NCBI GenBank assembly: GCA_902363335.1
Contig: CABIZV010000003.1
Span: forward strand, 159,475-223,474
Source of the DNA: Enterobacteriaceae bacterium
GTDB taxonomy: Bacteria; Pseudomonadota; Gammaproteobacteria; Enterobacterales; Enterobacteriaceae
Direction of reading: 5' to 3'
DNA: 64,000 nucleotides
Shown here: positions 1 to 7,463 of the stretch, piece after piece
Numbering within the stretch: position 1 is the first letter of the stretch
How the letters are laid out: every line of letters begins with the position of its first letter
Notes under the pieces: generated by a model
The model's input: the letters and a program-made list of their open reading frames with translations, nothing else
The model's database searches: none
What the model was told of the DNA's origin: nothing
Program-made: the position numbers and the translations under genes

Positions 1-1
1 C

Positions 2-160
2 GAGCAGATTGCCGGATGGCGGCGCGAACGCCTTACCCGGCCTACGGTTACATTGATTACCCACCCGCACAAAAGTAACCGTAGGCCTGATAAGCGCAGC
101 GCCATCAGGCGAAACTGAGCAGATTGCCGGATGGCGGCGCGAACGCCTTACCCGGCCTAC
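2..160. repeat. BIME-type cluster of REP palindromes
   Basis: Two direct copies of a 44-bp unit (2-45 and 117-160) contain the REP-like core GCCGGATGGCGGCG followed by a complementary CCGGCCTAC arm. Between them (about 81-110) is an inverted REP unit, GTAGGCCTGATAAGCGCAGC and its arm. This alternating arrangement is typical of enterobacterial BIMEs. It lies just downstream of the fimbrial operon, where REPs commonly stabilise mRNA 3' ends or bind gyrase or IHF. The assignment is by pattern only. Confidence 0.85.
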
Positions 161-174
161 AACGGTAGCCGTGA

Positions 175-1149
175 TTAATACGTCACATTAATCGTCACCG
201 TATCCACATAATCATCCGGCTGATAATTAGCGCTGGGGGCAACGACGTATACCGTACGGTTAACCGCAAGCCCGGTACCTGTCCCGGCGACCGTATTGGC
301 TGTCAGGCTCCCCCAAGGCGTCCCGCTTAAACCCGCCGTTGAATTGAGCTGGTAGGGAACGAGATCGGTATTGGTGGCGGCGTTGTTCTTGCTTTTCATC
401 ACTCCGCTGCCGGCGGTGTTGTTGTTGGAGGGCGAAAGCCCAACGGTATACGCGGTGGTGTTGGTACAGGTCATCGTAAAGTAGTTATTACCTGTGATAT
501 TGGTACGTGTAGAAGGCACCGATCCCAATGAGACATTATTGGCGAGGCCAATGTTGCACTGTTTATCGATATTGGCATTGACGACGAAAGGGATGCTTTG
601 CAGCACCGTAGCGCCACAACTGTTCGGCGGTGCGAGCAGCGCGCCATTAATAGTCACGTAGGCGGTGGCCGCGGTATAGGTATCAATATAATTTCCGGGT
701 AATGCCGTGGTTTGCCCGGAGGGAACTCGGGCTTCCATTACGATGCTGCCGCTGACCGTGGTGATATCCAGCAGGTTGATATTCACCATTGGGAAAGTCC
801 CGTTTCCGGCGTCCTGGTTGCCCCAGACGACGCTCGTTCCGCCGGCGTTCTTATAGTACAACTGGTAATTCAATGAACCGCCGCTGGTGGTCATTTTACG
901 GGTTGCGATGGTATTGCCCCCGGGCGCGCCGAGGTTGAAGCACAGGGTGTAGCCCCCAAGCAGGTCGCCGACGACTTTTGAGCACGTATAGTTGAACGTG
1001 ACGGTGGTGATTTTATCGCTTGTCGCGAAGGGATCGACCGCGCCAAACGCGACGGTTGATACGGTGGTGACCGAGCAGTTAACGGCGTAACTCTTTGCCG
1101 GAAAAAAACAGATCCCGACCAGCACAATCAGCACTCTTAACCACATCAT
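175..1149 (-). CDS. Two-domain spore coat U (SCPU) pilus tip adhesin
   Basis: A secreted 324-residue protein, last gene of the pilus operon. An N-terminal signal peptide (about residues 1-22, ending SYA) precedes two SCPU-like domains of about 145 residues each. Each starts with a cysteine-containing strand (NCSVTTVSTVAFG; KQCNIGLANNVSLG) and the second ends in the DTVTINVTY donor-strand pattern seen in Csu-family subunits. The single-domain pilin of this operon (4212-4709) resembles the second half, so the first half is probably the tip-specific domain. By analogy with CsuE of Acinetobacter it should cap the fibre and mediate adhesion; that role is inferred. It starts 9 bp after the usher stop, consistent with one transcript. 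Confidence 0.8.
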   Translation of the reverse strand: MMWLRVLIVLVGICFFPAKSYAVNCSVTTVSTVAFGAVDPFATSDKITTVTFNYTCSKVVGDLLGGYTLCFNLGAPGGNTIATRKMTTSGGSLNYQLYYKNAGGTSVVWGNQDAGNGTFPMVNINLLDITTVSGSIVMEARVPSGQTTALPGNYIDTYTAATAYVTINGALLAPPNSCGATVLQSIPFVVNANIDKQCNIGLANNVSLGSVPSTRTNITGNNYFTMTCTNTTAYTVGLSPSNNNTAGSGVMKSKNNAATNTDLVPYQLNSTAGLSGTPWGSLTANTVAGTGTGLAVNRTVYVVAPSANYQPDDYVDTVTINVTY

Positions 1150-1158
1150 GCTTACTCC

Positions 1159-3540
1159 CTATTGGCAGGTTAACGGCCCAATTTGCGGGATATCCCGCGC
1201 CGCTTTCGGGTAGTCGAATTGCGCCGAGCAGGCACCTTTGCTGGTGGAAACCCGCAGCGTGTTATGTTCTTGCAGGGTGTCGAAATAGACCATGCCATCG
1301 AAGCCCACCATCGCGCGTTGTCCCTGGGCGCCGTTTAGCAGCACCGACGAACCTTCCGCAATCACCGCCCCCTGCGTGTCTTTTAATACAATCAGCGCCG
1401 AACGCACCGGTTTCACCGTAAAGTTCACCAATGTGCCCGATCGATCGGCGGGGATCGCGACCGCATTGACCGGATCGATCCGCATATTGGCGGGGAGATC
1501 GAGAGGATTAATGGCGATCTCATTATTCTGGTAACTATTCAGATTTGGCACCAGTAACAGCCCCTGGCTATCGCTGGTACCGATAAGATTGTTTTGAAGA
1601 ATAATGGGTACGTCGGGGATACCGTCGGTGGAAACGACCGCAAAGCCGTTGTTGATGGTCTGCGCGGCAAACAGTCCGCCGCCCATCATCACTAAAGAAC
1701 CGTCTGCGCCGGCATAAGCTGATTGATTACCGGACAGCCGACTGTAGCCACCGTAGACTTTGCCATAGCGCCCCAGATAGCCCAGCTCCCCTTGTCCATT
1801 TTGCTCAGACTTCTGCCGATTGAGCGCCAGATTCCAGCCCCAGCCGCCATCGGAGGACTGTGATTTACTGGCGTTAAGCATATAGCTCATTTGGTCGTCA
1901 TTACGTTGTACGGTGCCGCTGGCGCTGATGTTGTTATCAAACGATACGCTCAGCATCAGATACATGCTGCGGTCGCGGCTATCATCAATATTTTGATTCA
2001 ACCCTGCGTTGAGATACACCCGTTCGGTCAATGACTTATACCAGTTGGCGTTGGTGTAGCGCTGGCTGGATTCGCCGGGCGTGCGGAACTGCAAATAGCC
2101 GACGCTAAAGTTGCCGAGGGTGTCGGAGCTGTACCCCACGACGGTGCTCTGGTTGAGTGACGGCGGTGCTTGCCCGTAACGGGTGGCGACATCGTGATAA
2201 TCATTTGCCGTCGCGATGGTGGAGGTGCTGAAGCTAAAGCGGTTATTGCTCCAGCGATAGCCCACGCTGTAGAGAAAACCGTTTTTTCCGGCATCGGCGC
2301 TGACCGCCAGCGCTGTGGAAAGGGTGCCGCTGGTGCCGCCGGGGATCCAGTCGCTGCTTAACCCCATGTTGACCAGACTTTCAGTCGCTTCGCCGTGGGC
2401 GCCTGCGGTTAATGCGTTGCTAAAACCGTGCCGCCAGGTGCCGCTAAACGCGGGCGTGCTGGCATAATCAAAAGAGGTGTAGCCGTAATTATTACGCACC
2501 ACGCCCACTTCCGCCGACCACTCGGTTATCCCGCTACGCAGCAGCGATTGATCGTTATAAAACGAGAAGTTCTGCACCGTTGTTTTGCCCAGCGCATCGG
2601 TCATCGTCACCTGTGCGTTACCCGCGCCGTTGATGCTCGGCAGGGTGTTTATCTCAAAGTTACCCGCCGGAACCTGGCCGTTATAGTACTTCACGCCGTT
2701 CATATACAGCTCGACGCTGGAAGGAAGCGTCGCCGAGCCAAAGAAAGAGGGCAGCGGCGTGGTGGGCGTGTAGGGCTGAAGATTGTAATCGGTGCCAATT
2801 TGCAGCCCGGCAATACGCGTCGGGCGCGACCAGTTGAGCGAACTGGTCAACGTGTCACCCACCGTCACCGCCAGGATTTCATCAGGAAAAGACGATCGCC
2901 AGCTGGTGTCTAAGCGGGTAAGACCGTTATTCATACCGTAGCCATCGTTTTCTTCGCTCTGGTAACGGGCAATCTGCGTGGAGCTAAGCACGCCGAGTGA
3001 GCTGAACGCTCGGAGTTCGCTGTAGGCGCTGGCATTGTTCTGCGCATCGTCCTCCTGCGAAGCATAGAGATCGTAATTCAGCACCAGACCGCGCGAGGCG
3101 GACGCCGTCGGACTTATCACATTTTGCTGGTTAATCTGGGTGGTTTGCATATCCAGCGCCGATAGCGGCGCCGCCAGCGCCAGGCTTTGCAGCTGCGCGT
3201 TGTATTGTATTTCTAACTGGGGAATATCATTAAGACAGACCGGATCGGGCGTTTTAGCGGGTACCCGAATGCCGATTCTGCGCAGGCTGTCGGCGCTGGC
3301 ATAGAGCTTATTTTTATCCAGCCCAAAGCGCGCCAGCCCAATTGCGTTCTGGTTTAACGTGACATCCAGATAGAGTTCGATACCCGCCAGCGGTTTGTCA
3401 TCGGCAATGACCTCATCCGGTGGGGAATCGGGCGCTTTCATTTCCGCAGATGTGCTCCTTGCTATAAATAACACGTTGAAAAATATTAAAATTAATATAC
3501 GGATTGGCACGCTATAGCGTTTGTACCGTTTTTTCGCCAT
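1159..3540 (-). CDS. Outer-membrane usher, archaic chaperone-usher pilus
   Basis: A 793-residue FimD/PapC-family usher that threads chaperone-bound subunits through the outer membrane. It shows a basic signal sequence (residues about 1-32), an N-terminal periplasmic domain (LAGIELYLDVTLNQ), a long beta-barrel region rich in aromatic/Asn/Ser strands, a plug-like region around the SSVELYMNGVKYYNGQVPAG motif, and a short C-terminal domain with a cysteine pair (KGACSAQFDY...IGPLTCQ). Length matches CsuD-type ushers. Its start overlaps the chaperone gene end by 29 bp, indicating translational coupling. The reading frame is intact. Only SCPU-type partners flank it, which supports the archaic (sigma) class over FimA-type systems. 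Confidence 0.9.
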   Translation of the reverse strand: MAKKRYKRYSVPIRILILIFFNVLFIARSTSAEMKAPDSPPDEVIADDKPLAGIELYLDVTLNQNAIGLARFGLDKNKLYASADSLRRIGIRVPAKTPDPVCLNDIPQLEIQYNAQLQSLALAAPLSALDMQTTQINQQNVISPTASASRGLVLNYDLYASQEDDAQNNASAYSELRAFSSLGVLSSTQIARYQSEENDGYGMNNGLTRLDTSWRSSFPDEILAVTVGDTLTSSLNWSRPTRIAGLQIGTDYNLQPYTPTTPLPSFFGSATLPSSVELYMNGVKYYNGQVPAGNFEINTLPSINGAGNAQVTMTDALGKTTVQNFSFYNDQSLLRSGITEWSAEVGVVRNNYGYTSFDYASTPAFSGTWRHGFSNALTAGAHGEATESLVNMGLSSDWIPGGTSGTLSTALAVSADAGKNGFLYSVGYRWSNNRFSFSTSTIATANDYHDVATRYGQAPPSLNQSTVVGYSSDTLGNFSVGYLQFRTPGESSQRYTNANWYKSLTERVYLNAGLNQNIDDSRDRSMYLMLSVSFDNNISASGTVQRNDDQMSYMLNASKSQSSDGGWGWNLALNRQKSEQNGQGELGYLGRYGKVYGGYSRLSGNQSAYAGADGSLVMMGGGLFAAQTINNGFAVVSTDGIPDVPIILQNNLIGTSDSQGLLLVPNLNSYQNNEIAINPLDLPANMRIDPVNAVAIPADRSGTLVNFTVKPVRSALIVLKDTQGAVIAEGSSVLLNGAQGQRAMVGFDGMVYFDTLQEHNTLRVSTSKGACSAQFDYPKAARDIPQIGPLTCQ

Positions 3541-4198
3541 TGACCATGACTTCTAATTTTTCTCCCAGGCTTACGCTTGCGGGTAACGGCCAGCGCATTG
3601 TCGAGCCGGGTAAGACATAGCCTAATAATCCGGGGGTAATAGTTTTCCGGCTGCCTGCGGCGGTGATGAGATTCACTTCAGATAATTGCGCGTGTCCATC
3701 GCCCTGATTCTTAACCTCTAGCCAGGCGCGCCCGTCGCTGCGCTGTAATTGCCACTGCAATTTGGCGTAAGTATTGGTGACACCCGGCGGCTGAATAAAT
3801 ACCGGCACGGAGTAGTGCAAAACAAATTGCAGGTTACTTTTTTTGGCTATTGTCTGTGGTAATTCATTAATCGACAGGCGATAAGCATCTTCGACCTTGG
3901 CCGGTGAACCGGTGCGGATCACGCGAATAAGCTGTTTCCCACCCGGTGGAATGGTGAGCATCGGCGGGCTTATTACCAGCCCCTGCGACGCAGCAAGCTG
4001 ATCGCGATATCCACTCTGACTCCAGCGATATACGCGCACCTGCGCATTAATCGCAGTATCGCCCGAATTGCTTAACCAGATGCCTTCCGCCCGCTGAGTT
4101 TGCTGTAAGGTCAACGTGACCGGTGTAACCTGTAATCCACTAGCTGCGGCATAGCCGCTAAAAAGAAGTCCAATAAGCGCACATTTTTTCCAGTTCAT
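3512..4198 (-). CDS. Periplasmic pilus chaperone, CsuC-like
   Basis: A 228-residue PapD-like chaperone with a signal peptide (about residues 1-19). The N-terminal Ig domain shows the usual G1-strand hallmarks: LTIPPGGKQLIRVIRTG, then AYRLSINELPQ, then LQFVLHYSVPVFIQP. Such chaperones donate a strand to nascent SCPU subunits and deliver them to the usher. The gene lies 13 bp downstream of the pilin and overlaps the usher start, so the four genes almost certainly form one operon. The family is clear; the CsuC-like subclass rests on the SCPU pilin neighbours. Confidence 0.9.
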   Translation of the reverse strand: MNWKKCALIGLLFSGYAAASGLQVTPVTLTLQQTQRAEGIWLSNSGDTAINAQVRVYRWSQSGYRDQLAASQGLVISPPMLTIPPGGKQLIRVIRTGSPAKVEDAYRLSINELPQTIAKKSNLQFVLHYSVPVFIQPPGVTNTYAKLQWQLQRSDGRAWLEVKNQGDGHAQLSEVNLITAAGSRKTITPGLLGYVLPGSTMRWPLPASVSLGEKLEVMVNGEKTVQTL

Positions 4199-4211
4199 AT
4201 TCTTCCTTGAA

Positions 4212-4709
4212 TTAATAGGTCACGGTGACATTCACGGTGTCGGTATAAACATCCGGTGTAAAGTTGGCGTTGGCGACAATCGCATAAACCGTGAGCGACT
4301 GAGCCGCACCGCTCCCCGTGCCTGCAACCACGTTGCTGGTTCCCGCGGCGGTATCATTTCCCCATATAGCTCCGGCGGCGTCTTTCGCCAGCTGATACGG
4401 CACTTTGTCAGTATTGCCACCGATGGCCCCCGACATCTGCCCCGCACCCGTCGTGCTGCTCCCCGTTGGGGCGAGCCCGACGGTATAAGGTGTTAAGCGT
4501 GAACAAGTTACGGAAATATTAGTATTCGCCGTGACCCGCGGTGAACTGGCCGCCACGTTGCCAAAATTAATCGGCGTGCCGGAAGTGACGCTACACGATT
4601 TAGTTATCGTAATTTGCACCTGAAAAGAACTGGTGGCAGTGGCCGCGTTCGCCGTTGAAATAAAAGCAGAGGCCAGACAGAATAAAATGAATTTAAAAGG
4701 CGTGTTCAT
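4212..4709 (-). CDS. SCPU-domain major pilin subunit (CsuA/B-like)
   Basis: A 165-residue subunit with signal peptide (about residues 1-22, ending ANA) and one SCPU domain: SFQVQITITKSCSVTSG, a second cysteine (ISVTCSRLTPY), a central PYQLAKDAAGAIWGN segment and a terminal DTVNVTVTY strand. First gene of the operon and the smallest subunit, so probably the shaft pilin. Acinetobacter csu encodes additional small subunits; here only this one and the two-domain tip protein are present, a minimal pilus set. Confidence 0.85.
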   Translation of the reverse strand: MNTPFKFILFCLASAFISTANAATATSSFQVQITITKSCSVTSGTPINFGNVAASSPRVTANTNISVTCSRLTPYTVGLAPTGSSTTGAGQMSGAIGGNTDKVPYQLAKDAAGAIWGNDTAAGTSNVVAGTGSGAAQSLTVYAIVANANFTPDVYTDTVNVTVTY

Positions 4710-5180
4710 AGGATTGACCCCTATACAGGTATTATTTTTCCCTGGTAAAACAATAATGTATGAAGCTAGAGTCCCTGATATAACTGTAGAATAGGTCGTT
4801 AAATTCCGCCAATTTGGCTTAAGGCTAATTTATTAAAAGTTGTACTTAGGTCACTTTATTGTAGAAGGAATTTAAATTGAGGAAATATAGGATATATTTG
4901 CCTGGTAAGTTATTACAGTTAATGGAATAGTTGGCAGTGCGTTAAATGTGAAAGAAGAAAATTAATTAGCATCATATTTAATTAATAGTTTTAGTTATTG
5001 TAGTGGGGCTTAAATGATGGTGTTTATTTTCAGATTCTTCTTCTGATTCTGGTAACCGTTACCGAAATTTTGACTGTGATGACGATGGGGCGTGGCCCGT
5101 TAATCCAACCTCTCAAGCCTGAGAGGCTGGATGTCCCGTCGCTAACGACTTCATTACGCGGCGCGATAGAGGTCAGATGA
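4710..5180. other. AT-rich intergenic region upstream of the pilus operon
   Basis: About 470 bp without a convincing coding sequence. It must hold the promoter of the leftward pilus operon, but I could not pick one confidently. A 7-bp hairpin (CCTCTCA, loop AGCC, TGAGAGG; 5109-5126) lies near the end of the 5181-5546 gene and may help end its transcript, though no U-tract follows. AT-rich composition fits acquired DNA. Confidence 0.4.
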
Positions 5181-5546
5181 TTACTGCTGCTTACTGCAAG
5201 GAAGCTCCTGACTTAAGGCGATCATGGCCAATACTGAGGGATTGTACTTTGTACGTTCCTTAGGATGACTCTGGAGATAATTACCGACAATATCGGCCTC
5301 CTGACCAATAGTGACACTTCCATTACAGACGATGTTTTCTTGCGACAACGTTCCCGCAACGCCCGCTACAAAGGACATATACATCACGGCGGTCTGCTCA
5401 TCCTGCACGTTCAAATAATCAAATCCCTTTTCATATAGCTGATAGCCATGATAGAGCGAATTACCATCAATATTCAGCGCAGATTTTGCTAGTGCAGGCG
5501 CTGAAAAGCAAAGCAGTAGTATCGCAGGATAGATAACTTTACCCAT
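5181..5546 (-). CDS. Rap1a/Tai-like secreted protein
   Basis: A 121-residue protein from the start I chose at 5546, where a clean signal peptide follows (MGKVIYPAILLLCFSAPALA). Upstream in-frame residues look non-coding and overlap the neighbouring small gene. The mature part resembles the Rap1a/Tai immunity fold: a GYQLYEKG segment, YMSFVAGVAGTL, a cysteine (IVCNG), GQEADIVGNYLQSHPKER and a final ELPC. Known Rap1a proteins are periplasmic antitoxins to type VI secretion amidases, but many homologues are orphans and no such effector is nearby. The start codon overlaps the stop of the 47-residue gene at 5539-5682 by 8 bp, so the two are probably translationally coupled. Function here is unknown. 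Confidence 0.6.
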   Translation of the reverse strand: MGKVIYPAILLLCFSAPALAKSALNIDGNSLYHGYQLYEKGFDYLNVQDEQTAVMYMSFVAGVAGTLSQENIVCNGSVTIGQEADIVGNYLQSHPKERTKYNPSVLAMIALSQELPCSKQQ

Positions 5547-5682
5547 AATACGAGCACCAGCCGCCCTTATGGTGTGAACCGGTGCCACCGTGCGGATGCT
5601 CTCCTTTTGGACAGGCGAAAGCAACGGATGATGCGGTAACAGTAACAAGTGCAATAACCACTGCTATAAATATTTTTTTCAT
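5539..5682 (-). CDS. Small secreted His/Gly/Cys-rich peptide, 47 aa
   Basis: ATG at 5682 is preceded by an AGG ribosome-binding element about 7 bases upstream (ACAGGTTATTT). The 47 residues start with a classic signal peptide (MKKIFIAVVIALVTVTASSV then AFA) followed by a short mature peptide of about 24 residues that begins CPKGEHPHGGTG and ends HHKGGWCSYYG, with two cysteines and four histidines. The stop overlaps the start of the Rap1a-like gene. The periplasmic peptide could bind metal through its His/Cys residues or be a partner of the Rap1a-like protein; both are guesses. I do not recognise a characterised family. Confidence 0.6.
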   Translation of the reverse strand: MKKIFIAVVIALVTVTASSVAFACPKGEHPHGGTGSHHKGGWCSYYG

Positions 5683-5859
5683 AAATAACCTGTATTATTA
5701 ATATAAAATAAACATATCTTCAGTTTGATTTTTTTTATTGATATTGTAAGGATAATGACATCAATACCTATTGGTATTTTGGCATAGGCTATTAGGATAC
5801 TTGGTTACTTATATGACTTAATATAAGGTAGAGAGAAACTTAAACGAGATAGTCAATCT

Positions 5860-6201
5860 ATGAGTAGCCTGACGACTGGAAAACATTCACGAGCATGTGC
5901 CTTACGTATGGGATATGAAGAGTTCCCGGATGAGAAAGCATACGGTGGAGCTTATTATATTAAAGATGGCCTGAAGTGGATATTTACTATCACAGGGCTG
6001 AAAAAATACTTAGGTATCGACAATGATGATGAGTTGCGTAATGAAAATTATGATGTCGATACCTATTATCGTATTGAGTCTGAGCCAGAATCAGAAAATG
6101 ATGACATGAAATCGCTCTATCATAATTTAGCGATGGAGGATGGACAGCCTGTGTATTTAGAAGGCGGAATGTACCTTTACCCCGACGGCTCAATTCGATG
6201 A
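5860..6201 (+). CDS. Hypothetical acidic protein, 113 aa
   Basis: Unrecognised cytosolic protein with no signal peptide or membrane segment. The N-terminal half is mixed (RMGYEEFPDEKAYGGAYYIK; DGLKWIFTITGLKKYLGI) and the centre is strongly acidic (DDELRNENYDVDTYY, EPESENDD). The ribosome-binding site is weak, so the exact start is uncertain. It is transcribed away from the peptide/Rap1a pair and ends beside a REP element. Low GC relative to the chromosome suggests acquisition. No function is proposed. Confidence 0.5.
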   Translation: MSSLTTGKHSRACALRMGYEEFPDEKAYGGAYYIKDGLKWIFTITGLKKYLGIDNDDELRNENYDVDTYYRIESEPESENDDMKSLYHNLAMEDGQPVYLEGGMYLYPDGSIR

Positions 6202-6205
6202 TGTT

Positions 6206-6247
6206 TTCTGGTAGGCCGGATAAGCGTATGCGCCATCCGGCATTTGC
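6206..6247. repeat. REP palindrome
   Basis: GTAGGCCGGATAAGCG followed by CGCCATCCGGCATTTGCCGC: a single REP unit between two convergent genes. Confidence 0.8.
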
Positions 6248-6255
6248 CGCCACCT

Positions 6256-6546
6256 TTAGTTCGTTAAAGACATCGTGGCCTCGATCCCTTTCAGCTTGCT
6301 CTGTATCTCTTTGAGTTGAAGCAGCAGACTTTGTTCCTGCTGGCTATACGCCATCAGGACGATACACCCCTCCATGACCTTTACGTTAACCTGTTGTCCG
6401 GTATCAAACCCGGCCTCACGCAGCCACTTGCCGGAAAGGGTGACGCTAGGGATACTTTTATCCCCGCCGTGCGGGCGATATCCCATAATTAATGAACGCT
6501 CGGTTTTTGCTACGGGTAAGTCTGGGGTAGAATGCGGATCAGCCAT
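6256..6546 (-). CDS. SymE-like type I toxin-family protein
   Basis: 96 residues from the ATG at 6546, chosen because a strong AAGGAG site lies 7 bases upstream. The core SIPSVTLSGKWLREAGFDTG followed by QQVNVKVMEGCIVLMA matches the AbrB-like swapped-hairpin fold of SymE, an SOS-induced toxin reported to act on RNA or the nucleoid. E. coli symE is controlled by LexA and the antisense RNA SymR; I saw no LexA box here, and any antisense RNA over the leader is unproven. A helical C-terminal tail (LLLQLKEIQSKLKGIEATMS) is present. It is divergent from a 54-residue ribbon-helix-helix-like gene with an inverted repeat between them. Confidence 0.75.
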   Translation of the reverse strand: MADPHSTPDLPVAKTERSLIMGYRPHGGDKSIPSVTLSGKWLREAGFDTGQQVNVKVMEGCIVLMAYSQQEQSLLLQLKEIQSKLKGIEATMSLTN

Positions 6547-6629
6547 AATCAACTCCTTGATAGTTGGTGCGGTTAGACGCTCTTTGGTGTTGGCGCACCT
6601 CTGAGCGTTGTTTGATTTCATTGTCCGTG

Positions 6630-6675
6630 TGGTAGGTACCACATGATGATAAACTAACCTAAGTGGTACCTACCA
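6630..6675. promoter_or_regulatory. Perfect 13-bp inverted repeat, candidate operator
   Basis: TGGTAGGTACCAC (6630-6642) and its exact reverse complement GTGGTACCTACCA (6663-6675) are separated by 20 bp, giving a centre-to-centre spacing of 33 bp (about three helical turns). Each arm also contains the palindrome GGTACC. The right arm runs into the ATG of the ribbon-helix-helix-like gene, so binding there would block its expression and perhaps that of the divergent symE-like gene. Autoregulation by that protein is inferred. Confidence 0.6.
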
Positions 6676-6839
6676 TGCAAGAGAAAAAGAAACCTAATTT
6701 TGACCGTACAAAGAGCACGATGAAGAACATCCGGTTTGAGGATGAGCTTTTGGAGCAGATTGAGAAAGCTGCGGGGAAAGGGAATTTTAGTAAGTGGGTG
6801 AAAGAGGCGTGTAGGGAAAAATTGAAATTAATCAATTAA
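6675..6839 (+). CDS. YlcI/YnfO-like (DUF3950) small ribbon-helix-helix protein, 54 aa
   Basis: ATG at 6675, 54 codons. Basic N-terminus (MQEKKKPNFDRTKSTMKN), then an IRFEDELLEQIEKAAGKGNF strand-helix, then SKWVKEACREKLK. This is the layout of short ribbon-helix-helix DNA-binding proteins of the YlcI/YnfO group found near prophages. No obvious Shine-Dalgarno: the leader directly upstream is the right arm of the inverted repeat. It likely binds that repeat (inferred), which would make the pair a small self-regulated module. Confidence 0.65.
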   Translation: MQEKKKPNFDRTKSTMKNIRFEDELLEQIEKAAGKGNFSKWVKEACREKLKLIN

Positions 6840-7123
6840 TTATATTTTATAATCAGTATATCCTTTGAATGGTATCAGCCAATCTTGATTCATCACATCA
6901 TGAAATGAAAAAAGATAGGCGCTGTATGATTTTATGTTACACCATGAATTTCTTAATTTATTAGCTACTTTTCGATTGAACCTCCGAACTATCCTTCTCC
7001 CTGGGGAGATCTATATCTAGTAATAAATAATTCAGTCAGCCCTACATATTGCGGTTCAGTACAAAAATTTTTTTTTAGGGTTGCTGAATTTTTGGGTATA
7101 GTGTAAAGGGTATAGAGAAGGAT
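6840..7123. other. Non-coding AT-rich stretch
   Basis: I see no gene, RNA or repeat that can be supported here. Composition is strongly AT-rich like the flanking deaminase module. Confidence 0.4.
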
Positions 7124-7151
7124 TTGAAAAAAAGTCCTGTAAAGGTATAAT
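7124..7151 (+). promoter_or_regulatory. Sigma-70 promoter of the avcD leader transcript
   Basis: TTGAAA (7124-7129), a 16-bp spacer, then a perfect TATAAT (7146-7151). Transcription would start near 7158 and run through the 61-codon ORF toward the deaminase gene. Confidence 0.7.
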
Positions 7152-7157
7152 CACAGT

Positions 7158-7450
7158 GCTTTATGTTCTGTACATGTACATTAAGGAATAAAAATGATTG
7201 GTATTTTACGGGTGGTGGAAAATAATAAAAATGAAAAAGAATCAGTGGATTCTGAAGCCAGTCGTATCCCATGTACAACTAATACTAATGTTGAGAACCT
7301 AAATGATCGAAGAAATGCTAAACGCCTATCTAAGGCTAGAGATAAAGTATTTAAGGCTTCTTCGAAAATAAATTGGTAAACTTATTTTTATAAGATATTT
7401 ATTTCTATTACCCCCTCTCCTTATCTTTTTATTTATAGCATGTTGAAATA
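7158..7450 (+). ncRNA. Candidate AvcI/DifV-type inhibitor RNA (extent approximate)
   Basis: In characterised AvcID/DcdV-DifV systems, a short RNA encoded immediately upstream of, and on the same strand as, the deaminase gene holds the enzyme inactive until phage infection halts transcription. The promoter at 7124-7151 and the roughly 300-bp gap to the deaminase occupy that position. No sequence comparison was possible and the 3' end is a guess; the 61-codon ORF inside could instead be the functional product. Confidence 0.35.
7194..7379 (+). CDS. Hypothetical 61-aa ORF in the avcD leader
   Basis: ATG with a good AAGGA site seven bases upstream. The 61 residues are polar, with a basic C-terminal half (NDRRNAKRLSKARDKVFKAS). 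No recognised family. It lies where the AvcI RNA is expected, so it may be a fortuitous ORF within a functional RNA, or a genuine small protein. Confidence 0.4.
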   Translation: MIGILRVVENNKNEKESVDSEASRIPCTTNTNVENLNDRRNAKRLSKARDKVFKASSKINW

Positions 7451-7463
7451 CTGGAGTAATTAT

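Noticed and set aside
6546..6660. LexA box upstream of the SymE-like gene
   Set aside because: No CTGT-N8-ACAG dyad seen; SOS control cannot be claimed.
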